A stretch of 64,000 nucleotides of DNA, from assembly GCA_039545355.1 (NCBI GenBank), contig BCJJ01000010.1, positions 1,290,889-1,354,888 on the forward strand. Direction: 5' to 3'. Below are positions 56,901-64,000 of the stretch, piece by piece (the first letter of the stretch is position 1; every line of letters starts with the position of its first letter). The position numbers and the translations under genes are program-made. This stretch comes from Trichosporon coremiiforme (Eukaryota > Basidiomycota > Tremellomycetes > Trichosporonales > Trichosporonaceae). Below the pieces are notes generated by a model. The model did no database searches, was not told the origin of the DNA, and was given only the letters and a program-made list of their open reading frames with translations.

Positions 56901-58158
56901 CATGGGGCATGGCTCCATTAGGCCCATGGTAGCGAGCAAATGTCCGATGGCGAACTACATCTGTGCGCGATCCCGAAATCCGTCCTTCCTGTCGATGCTT
57001 GAACGGTCTTCGATGGCCGTGCCACGCATCGGGGTACTCACCTCCTGGCGCACATTCCGCATACTCCTGGCCTCTCCCTCGTATGACAGACGGCTGATCC
57101 ACAACATGAGCCTTCAGCTATGCCTCTTCAACGTCAACTTGCATCATGAAGGTGACGCCTTCGCTTCGAACTTTGAATTCAGGCAAGTTGAGAATACGGT
57201 GGAGCAGTGGTGACGCATCGAGCACCGACAATACCCGCCAACGATCAGCCTCCACCGGCATTCAGCACCCGGTGATCATCAGCGGCGAGCTCATCACACA
57301 ACCGCCGCTCCGACATTCGGGCATCAGGCTAGGCGCATCATTACGGGCGGCCGGGTAGTTCGGAGCGTAGCAAGCGCGGGCGCGATGCCTCGCGGGCCGC
57401 TGGGGAGGTCTTGGTTTACTAGTTGGGCATCGGTGGTGCAGCACGAGCAGGTGAAGGTCGGTCGGGGAAGGCAGGTACCGGCACGTCAAGAGGGAAGGCG
57501 GAGCTACCACGCCATCGCAAGAGTCCACTTACCGCAGCTTAGCAGCGACGCTCACGGCTGTCTCTGGTCACGCGCGCCCGCGCGGGTGTCATCACGTCTG
57601 TGGTGTCAGCCTTACACACAGTGTCTTCCTCGATTCCGGGCGGCGGTCAAAGGTCACTCACGAGCAGATAACTTGCGGTATGAGCTGCACCACGACCGTT
57701 CGCTGGGGAGTGCTCCGGTCTGTTGATTCCCACTAGCACTTCACGGCTACGGTGCGGGTGCGGCGTCTTCCTCCTGAGTGACTCGGTTGGCTCCGGCAGG
57801 AGCGCCAGTGGGGACCGTTGGCGGCACCGGTGTACTCATCGGGAGGTCGAGGTAGGCGTCGATTGGAGAGGGGCAGGGAAAGCCGTTAACAGGAGAGGCG
57901 ATCAAGAGCGTGATCTGGAGATGGAGAACCGGCTGCTGACAGTACGATGGCGATATGGCAAACACACAGATCCCCCTGGTCTGGACGAGGAAGATGTGGA
58001 GAAGACTGCTTAGCGCACGGCGCGCACTAAGGTCCCAGACACCATGTGGTCGGTGCGCCCCTCAGCGGTCTCCGACTGTCTCGCACTCTCCCCATACTTC
58101 ATACACGTGCACACTTAATCATCTCCAAGCACGCCAATCACTCGTCTCTAATGCTTAG
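53910..58158. other. Long gene-poor stretch
   Basis: About 4.2 kb with no gene I can name. It begins with the ACS promoter and is GC-poorer in parts than the left half of the window. Features seen: a 15-base C run (55163-55177); a minus-strand pair of exon-like pieces at 56720-57250, including LHRILNLPEFKVRSEGVTFM and a 126-codon frame with LCERLSMWQLPANERHSVRT, joined by canonical-looking splice sites; and a minus-strand Pro-rich frame ending at 57747 (PTVPTGAPAGANRVTQEEDA). These may be exons of diverged genes or gene relics, but none can be extended into a full coding sequence by eye. Confidence 0.45.
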
Positions 58159-58403
58159 ATGCGGGCGGCAGGGCTCCCCCTTCGCCTCATCAAGTGTCCG
58201 CTCCGGCCTCATCCTGTGATACGAGCTCGCTGGAGTCATCCGAAGATACTGACCGCTCGATCATTGACGAAGAGCCGTCCGACATGTTTGCTATTCCGGG
58301 GTACTTGCGCCGTCACGACAGCTATCGGCCCTCCACACCGGGTATAACCGACGGCTCGCAACTCGCCACCGTCGATTGCACAATCATCAGAGGAGAACAA
58401 TAA
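58159..58403 (+). CDS. Possible terminal exon of an unknown gene
   Basis: An open segment begins after an acceptor-like CTCTAATGCTTAG and ends with TAA at 58401-58403. It reads SAPASSCDTSSLESSEDTDR, then DEEPSDMFAIPGYLRRHDSY, a phospho-acceptor-like acidic Ser segment followed by a basic one. No start codon in the right frame lies before the acidic stretch, so an upstream exon would be needed; I could not find it. It could equally be a gene remnant. Confidence 0.3.
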
Positions 58404-58580
58404 CATCAACAACGCATGTGACTGGCCCGGCTTCCCCGCTACATAAGGATATGGCTGTGATGCTCATCTGCAGTGTAACCTTGCGTTCGCCACCCGTAAC
58501 AGCAGCAGCAACTTGCGAGAGAAGCATCAACTTGGCATCACTCTGACATCCCGCCTCAACACCAGCTTTAACCCTTCGCC

Positions 58581-59028
58581 ATGCTCAGGAACAACCCAGT
58601 GGTGAGCTGTGGGGCCCTCAACAAGAGCTGACAATAGACGCTCAACCTCCTCGACAAGCTTCCAGGACGCAAGTCTTCCCTTCCTAATGCTGCCGCCGGG
58701 GGCGGCGCCGCGTCAAGCTCAGGAGGTGGGGGCGCCAACGGGGAAAAATCTCTTGCTACCATCGAGGAGAACAAGGCGGCCGAAGCGCAGTGCAAGAAAG
58801 AGGAGAAGCGGAAGAGCGAGGAGCAGAAGGCAGAGGAGAGAGGTCGGCAGGAGCTCGGTTTGCCTGAGGGTTCCAGTGTGCCGATCTTGGACGCTGAACG
58901 GAAGAACAGGCTTTCCTGGAGTGGTGAGTGCTACTGTCCTTGACCTAACCCGGATGCCAAAGCAAGTCAGGGAATGGCGCTGACACGCAGGTCTGAAGAG
59001 CATGGGGAAGAGTATCCTCAAGAAGTAG
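58581..59028 (+). CDS. Small charged protein, unknown
   Basis: Three exons, 58581-58601 (21 nt), 58638-58923 and 58991-59028, keep phase and give 114 residues. Both introns are canonical, with GCTGACAATAG (36 nt long) and GCTGACACGCAG ends. The product starts MLRNNPVTLNLLDKLPGRKS, has a Gly/Ser-rich linker, a strongly charged helix (CKKEEKRKSEEQKAEERGRQ) and ends SGLKSMGKSILKK. There is no signal peptide or membrane helix. The well-placed introns and clean phase argue for a real gene. I do not recognise a family; a coiled-coil regulator is conceivable. Confidence 0.6.
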
Positions 59029-59259
59029 CCCGATCTTCTATGTCCCAAGTGCTCAGGGAGGGCGAATCCGTCGCAGTGCATTGATGTGCAGGAAACCCAA
59101 CTCAGAGGCGCGGTCGAGGAGGCCAGCTCATGACAGGAAGAAGGCAACCCAACCTCGCAGCGAGGCGACGATCCTCCGTGCTCAAAATGCAAAAATGCAA
59201 CGATTACGTAGTAAAAACTAAATACACAGATACACATAATTAGAGACTGTTGGTAGGAT

Positions 59260-59863
59260 CTAGATCTTCTTCTCGTCACTCGCGATGCTAGCGTCGCTTG
59301 ATGAGGTTGTGCTGGCGTGCTCGGTTTCGATGAGCTTGCTCTGCTTCTTCGCCTTGCGGCGCTGGCGCAGGCTGTCAAGATACCTGAGAACTGCAAGCAC
59401 GGGGCCAAAAGCGAGGATCGCAATGGCGATGCTAAAGCCACGGCGGTACTTTGGCTTATCGTCAGGGCGAAAGATCTGCACGCCGTAGATGCCTGCCGTG
59501 TTCGCACCCATGATGACCATGGCCATTGCCAGCGCTCTCTCCTCGGTGTCCCGCGCTGTCAGGGACATCCACACGATGTTGAGCGGGTTTGAGAACGTGC
59601 CGAATGTCTGTGTTCACATGACGCCGGAGTACTTAACCCCCCGTTGCCGCTGAACTCGGTGAACGCGCGGTTGAAAATGTATCCTGTCATGTGGCAGGCC
59701 AGGCCGGCGACGACCGTCTCGCCGCACTGGTTGAAGTGGTCGCTGACCCCCGCTCCTCTGCTTCGGTCCAGTCCTTCACGAGGGTGAGCCCCTCAGTCTC
59801 GCTGGACGGAGGAGGAAAGTGCTCCGGGTCGTGTTCCTGGTAGAGGACCTCCTGCTTCGTCAT
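59260..59863 (-). pseudogene. Relic of an MFS permease, nicotinate/allantoate type
   Basis: The ends of a 12-helix anion:cation symporter (ACS family, Dal5/Tna1-like) without the middle. MTKQEVLYQEHDPEHFPPPS and LTLVKDWTEAEER form the hydrophilic N-terminus. Directly after it the sequence jumps to the last third: VSDHFNQCGETVVAGLACHM and YIFNRAFTEFSGNGG. Then the frame slips at a run of six G, and an in-frame TGA follows VKYSGVM. The final part is clean: TFGTFSNPLNIVWMSLTARD, NTAGIYGVQIFRPDD (conserved in nicotinate permeases) and the tail ASIASDEKKI. About 300 residues (helices 1-8 or so) are missing. Deletion plus frameshift plus stop makes this a clear pseudogene. Confidence 0.75.
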
Positions 59864-61286
59864 TGCTGTGTTCGGAATGATCTGGGTACAGATTCGGAAC
59901 ATGTGCATGTCTTTCGTATTTAAACAGCACTGCCAGCAGTGGTGCCGATCAAAGATCTGCACCAAGTGCATCAAGCAGAGTTATGTATATTGCGACAGAG
60001 CGCAGTTCGACGGCGACATTCTGCTGCTCTGCTCATGCACATCGATCATTTGTCGGTGAGAGAGTATGGGAGGCCTTGGGAGGTGCAGATATTTGCAGCA
60101 GAAGTGATGGCGACATGGGCGGGGGGCTTGGTATAAAGCTGGGTGGTGGCTCAGACGAGCCCACGGGATGCCCAGACCTTCTTGAGCCCGAGGTCACTAA
60201 GCTCGCTTCGGCACCTGCCGCTGGGCGTGGGCAGGCTTAGAGATCCGTCACGCATGGTCAGAGTGCATGCATACCTACTTATGCCAGATATGATGGAAGA
60301 CAGAGCTGAGAGTGCACCATTCCGCACAAGACGAGACATTCGATCCAGCGACTGATAAGACGATCCGCAGCTTGATAGCCACGTGCGGGGTGAACTGGCC
60401 AATCACAGACCTGGATCTTGGCGTCCTCACATCCACTCCCGACCCGGATCGTGTAAGGCTGGGGAACGCTGCGCACTTCACATCGTCCGGACGTGTCGGA
60501 GAGTTCAGGTTCCCATCAAATCTTGACATCATCGTTCATGACCTTGCGTGACGGACCTTCGGTGACACCGTGCAGTAGAGTCTTAGCGATACCCACGACC
60601 AATTGCTGATTGCGGACAAGTGTTGTCGTGTCCAAGCGCCCGGTAAGCGAAAAATAACACCCGACACACCAGAGCGCCCAGGTCTCGGGAAGCTCTAGCG
60701 TCGAACACTCAGCTTCTTCAGTGCCTGACGCGTTCCAACGCATTGTCCAGACTCGGAAGGCGATCGCTCCGCTGGACATTCACGTCACCCCTATCTGCCA
60801 GATTGGTTGGTCTCCATCCAAGACCACACCAGCCACTGCGGAGATGCCAGTCTACGTTTGGCACGGTGAGAATTCCCATATGCAGAAGATGATACCGCAA
60901 CTGCGTCACATACTTCGGAAGGATAGAGACGATTACTTCAGTGTTCCATCCTGCAAGACCTCACGGGTCGACAAGAATGGTAGGACGAGGATGACTTCTT
61001 CTTTCCCGTTCTCAGTGATCGGAAAAAAAGCCGCCAGAACATATTATAAACGAGATTAAACACTGGTAAGATGCGCTCGCAGCAATGTTGGATCGTTCTT
61101 CCACAGGTGCGCACTTGAACACTGAAATTCGGATCACGTCGATCTCTCTCCTTCCTGAGAAGCCACCGCCACCCCATCATCCCGTTCTCTCCGCCTCCAT
61201 ACTCCTCCATCCTCACCCTCCGGAGCCCCCACACCTCCCTCCGCTCTCTAAAAAGCCAAAAGCAGACACCGTTTGGCTTCACTGTG
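59864..61286. other. Intergenic stretch
   Basis: About 1.4 kb between the permease relic and tRNA-Asp. Two plus-strand frames at 60340-60551 (TCGVNWPITDLDLGVLTSTP) and 60721-61059 (PVYVWHGENSHMQKMIPQLR) look somewhat protein-like but cannot be connected, and antisense frames compete with them. A run of CCACC/CATCC units lies at 61165-61245. No gene is called. Confidence 0.4.
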
Positions 61287-61372
61287 CTTCCCGTCGGAGA
61301 GTCGAACTCCGATCTCCCGCGCTCGTGTTACGTAATGACATGCGAGCATACTAGCCGATATATGAACGGGAA
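61287..61372 (-). tRNA. tRNA-Asp (anticodon GTC) with 14-nt intron
   Basis: Cloverleaf on the minus strand. Acceptor TTCCCGT pairs with ACGGGAA over seven pairs, discriminator G. D arm ATAT/GTAT around ATCGGCTA. Anticodon stem CTCGC pairs with GCGGG (one G-U). T arm CGGAG/CTCCG around TTCGACT. Variable loop AGAT, typical of tRNA-Asp. The loop reads AT-GTC-A, followed by a 14-base intron (TTACGTAACACGAG) at the canonical site after base 37. A TTTT follows downstream as terminator. Confidence 0.87.
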
Positions 61373-61962
61373 GGCGCACATGCATGCTCTGCGGGGCGGC
61401 GTCGCGAGCGGCGGCGGCGGCGGAGCGGACGCTATGGCGGAGAAGAGACTGAGAGGGAGGTGGTGTGACGGCGGGGTGGTGGATGGTTAGAGAGGGCGGT
61501 GAAAGGGGGTGGAAGGAGTGAAGAGGCGGACAACTAAAACTGGGCAGAGGGGTGCTCGGCGGCAGAGTGACTGTGACCCGCAGATCTACGCCCTGCTGTG
61601 ATTGACCACTATGAGGCGCATTGCTACTTGCTTCGGCGTCAAGTTGCACGAACAACCGACGGGAAGCGCCTCCGGGTGCATGAGACCGATTAGATATCAG
61701 CACATAATGGCTGTTACGGCCGAGCGCGCCGTGGTTTGGGCAGTCGGCCATGTCCGCCTCGATAGCCGGCTAAAGAGTGGGCCTCCATACCCGCGCATCC
61801 TGTGTTCGAGTTTCGGGAAACTACTCTGCTCCATCCTCGTCTTCAGACTACCTCATCGTCTCCCTCGCACTTAGATACATAGACTCTTAGACTATCACCC
61901 TCCTCCCCATCGTCCACCGAACGAACGACCCAACAGCAGATCCGACCAGCAGATCGAACACC
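61373..61962. other. Intergenic spacer, tRNA-Asp / hydratase gene
   Basis: About 590 bases with promoter of the hydratase gene at its right end (CACTTAGATACATAGACTC region). A GGCGGCGGCGGCGGAG run lies at 61408-61424. No gene is seen. Confidence 0.5.
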
Positions 61963-62924
61963 ATGCCGTTCCAGACACAGCCGCCCCCAACCCCGCCCGA
62001 CGCGCACATTGTGGTGTCCTTCCCCGCCGAGCACATCCTGCACGTCGCCCTGAACAGGCCGCGGCAGTGGAACGCGCTGAACAGAGTCACGAACGAGGCC
62101 CTCGACAAGCTGTGGGACTGGTACGAGGCCGAGCCGAGAATGCGGTGCGCGATCATGGGCACGACAACGGAGAGGGCGTTCTGTGCCGGTGGTGACTTGA
62201 TCGAGATAGTGAGTTGCATTGCCTCTCCACCTTCCTCCCCTCTGGCTGCTTCCCCCTCGAAGGCTCGACGCTAGCTGGCGATTGACGTCTCGCTGGCACC
62301 TCGCTGACACCCAGGGCAAGGGCATTTCCCCGATGCCGAAGAGCGGTACTGGGCTCGCCGGGCTCGCGCGGAGAAAGGTTAAGAAGCCGATCATCGCCGC
62401 TCTCCGCGGCATCATTGTCGGAGGAGCCGTCGAGATGCTGACGAACCTCGACGTTGTTGTCGCCGGAGAAAGCGCAGTCCTGAGTCTGCCAGAGGCGAAG
62501 AGGGGCGTGCCTGCTGGCGGCGGCGGTCTGCCACGGTTGGTCTACCTCGTTGGACGTCAGAAGAGTGAGTCTCTCCACCCGGCGCGAGCTGACCGCAGCC
62601 GCCGAGTGGCTCATGACCGGCCGCGACATTCCCGCGCGCGAGGCCGAGCGCTGCGGACTCGTGAACTGCGTCGTGCCCGATGACGAGGTCGAGTCCACCG
62701 CTCTGGACATTGCGAAACAGACCGTCGCCAACTCGCCCGACTCGGTACTGCTGCACTCCTGGGGTCTGCGGCTCGTCGAGGAGGAAATGGGCTTCGAACG
62801 ACACATGGAGCGCTTCACCACGTCTGACAAGTACAAGATGGTGACGAGCGGGGAGAATTGGCGGGAGGGTATGAGCGCGTTCGCGGAGAAGAGGGCGCCG
62901 AGGTGGGTCGACTCGAAGCTCTAG
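61963..62924 (+). CDS. Enoyl-CoA hydratase/isomerase family protein
   Basis: Crotonase-fold enzyme acting on acyl-CoA thioesters. Three exons, 61963-62208, 62315-62564 and 62599-62924, keep phase and give 273 residues. HILHVALNRPRQWNALNRVT is the family's first strand and helix. The first oxyanion-hole segment is ERAFCAGGDLIEI. The second is GIIVGGAVEMLTNLDVVVAG, and a catalytic Glu is likely in LPEAKRGVPAGGGGLPRLVY. GRQKTAEWLMTGRDIPAREA and CGLVNCVVPDDEVESTALDI complete the core, and RFTTSDKYKMVTSGENWREG with FAEKRAPRW is the usual C-terminus. No mitochondrial presequence or C-terminal SKL: it ends DSKL, which is close to a peroxisomal PTS1 (the last three residues SKL fit it exactly), so a peroxisomal location is likely. 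Confidence 0.9.
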
Positions 62925-62999
62925 CCGCAGGCGGTCGTTCGGCAGGTTGTGGCTTGTGCTAGCGCACGACATAGAGACAATGCATAGATTTTGGGCTAC

Positions 63000-63675
63000 T
63001 CAGCCAGAACACGACAGGAACATGAACTTGTCGCGCATGATGCACGTCCCGCACCCTTGCGAACTGCAGTCGCTGTCGCGCGTGCAAGGCGTGTTCAGGC
63101 ACCACATCTGCACCGGCTGGCGCACCTGGGCAGGCACCGAGGGCTTCACCTGTTCTTTACTCTCCTTGCGCTCATCCTTGCTGTCCTCCTCATCCTCACT
63201 CTCCTTTGTGGCAGGGCTCTGGTTCCTACACTCAAAGGGCACCTTGGGCCACGCCTCCTCTCCCTGTTCGCGCTTCTCGCTCCTCGCCCTCTCGATGCGC
63301 TCATGCACGTCCTCGGTCAAGTTCCTCCCACAGATCTCACCCAGGTGCCCCGTCTTCGCGAACGAGTCCCAGTGCCCGAGAGACTCGAAGTAGGCCACTG
63401 TCGCTGGCCAGGTCACGACGGCGTGCTGGATCGCGTATCCTGCACTGTCGTAGCTGGTGAGCACGCCCCAGTCGTCAAAGTGCGCGAAACCGTGTCCGTC
63501 CGTGGCGCGCTTGATCGCGGCAGAGGCAGATTCGAGGGACGAGAAGCAGCTGGAGGATGCAAGGTTCGGAGAGTAGTCTGGGGTTAGCGCAGAAGAGAGA
63601 GGCAGATTTACCGATGGGCGTCGGGTGCGCCGAGACGGCGGCCGTGGCGAGGGCAAGGAGGACAGCGGCTTTCAT
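63000..63675 (-). CDS. Secreted cysteine-containing protein, unknown
   Basis: Two exons, 63675-63612 and 63577-63000, joined in phase across a 34-nt intron ending GCGCTAACCCCAG, give 213 residues. A signal peptide (MKAAVLLALATAAVSAHPTP) starts the product. The mature part has ASSSCFSSLESASAAIKRAT and a central domain (SAGYAIQHAVVTWPATVAYF; GHLGEICGRNLTEDVHERIE). A highly charged Lys/Glu stretch (SEDEEDSKDERKESKEQVKP) leads to a compact cysteine-rich C-terminus (CLNTPCTRDSDCSSQGCGTC). That end pattern resembles small knottin-like or EGF-like cysteine motifs, but no family is certain. No GPI signal or membrane helix is present. Its gene is convergent with the hydratase gene, 75 bp apart. Confidence 0.75.
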
Positions 63676-64000
63676 TGCTGGAGTTGGGGCTAGTTGGCTA
63701 GTTGGCTAGTTCGCTGAAGACTGCGGGGGTTCTTATACACCTTCGGTCAGTGAGCACTCGTTTGCGGGCAGCGTGTGTTCTTCGGGAAATACATCGCGCA
63801 TGTGATCTGCCTCGCCGTCTCCATGACTACGTGTGGAATCCAATCTTGTCTCGGGCGATCTGAGAAGTGGAGAGTCATCCTGGTCAGACAGCATAGAACA
63901 TAGGTCACTCAGTGTTCACCAGGATAGCAACTCAGCACCCAGGCACGCTCCCGCCGACCCCACAGAAGCATCTACTTGCTTCCTGGCGTGAGAGAGAAGC
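63676..64000. other. Promoter side of the secreted-protein gene
   Basis: The last 325 bases, upstream of the minus-strand secreted-protein start. A GTTGGCTAGTTGGCTAGTTC direct repeat lies at 63690-63712, in the likely 5' leader. No gene start is visible before the right edge. Confidence 0.5.

Overview
The window looks like nuclear DNA of a basidiomycete yeast in the Tremellomycetes, most likely Trichosporonales (Trichosporon, Cutaneotrichosporon, Apiotrichum or Vanrija type). The pointers are GC-rich coding sequence, short GT-AG introns with a CTGAC or CTAAC branch site almost touching the acceptor AG, several introns per gene, genes on both strands, and tRNA genes with introns. No database could be searched, so family names rest on recognised motifs and the genus is open. 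Where exons are listed, the reading phase was followed by hand across the junctions.

Left part, 1-19.4 kb, is ordinary housekeeping sequence: eIF2B epsilon (cut by the left edge), complex I subunit NDUFA1/MWFE, an Ams2/Spt21-type GATA factor, PEX7, SHR3, a CRH-type GPI-anchored cell-wall transglycosylase, a membrane-anchored alpha/beta-hydrolase-like protein, two decayed unknown genes, tRNA-Asn and a DHA2-type MFS transporter.

19.7-22.1 kb holds the most unusual object: a minus-strand gene shattered into roughly 30 tiny exons by about 33 nearly uniform 33-45 nt introns. Its last seven exons join in one continuous open frame. A second array with the same splice grammar (ten introns of 26-39 nt in under 800 nt) lies at 46.3-47.1 kb in front of a repeat-rich membrane-protein gene.

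22.6-37.9 kb carries a secreted phospholipase A2, a small GPI-type cysteine protein, an S28 serine peptidase, a flavodoxin-fold protein and the mitochondrial dicarboxylate carrier, separated by long spacers. One spacer has a 47-base C run and another a 31-base G run beside an assembly gap. 40.2-48.5 kb is a same-strand cluster of five unrecognised membrane-protein genes with coiled-coil or repeat tails; at least two are disrupted.

48.7-64 kb holds nicotinamidase, acetyl-CoA synthetase, a long gene-poor stretch, a small charged-protein gene, the relic of a nicotinate/allantoate-type MFS permease, tRNA-Asp, an enoyl-CoA hydratase/isomerase and a secreted cysteine-containing protein. Functional links are loose: PNC1 feeds NAD salvage, ACS and the hydratase work in acetyl-CoA and acyl-CoA metabolism, PEX7 imports peroxisomal enzymes, and DIC1 exchanges dicarboxylates across the mitochondrial membrane. 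Nothing suggests a biosynthetic cluster or an intact mobile element.
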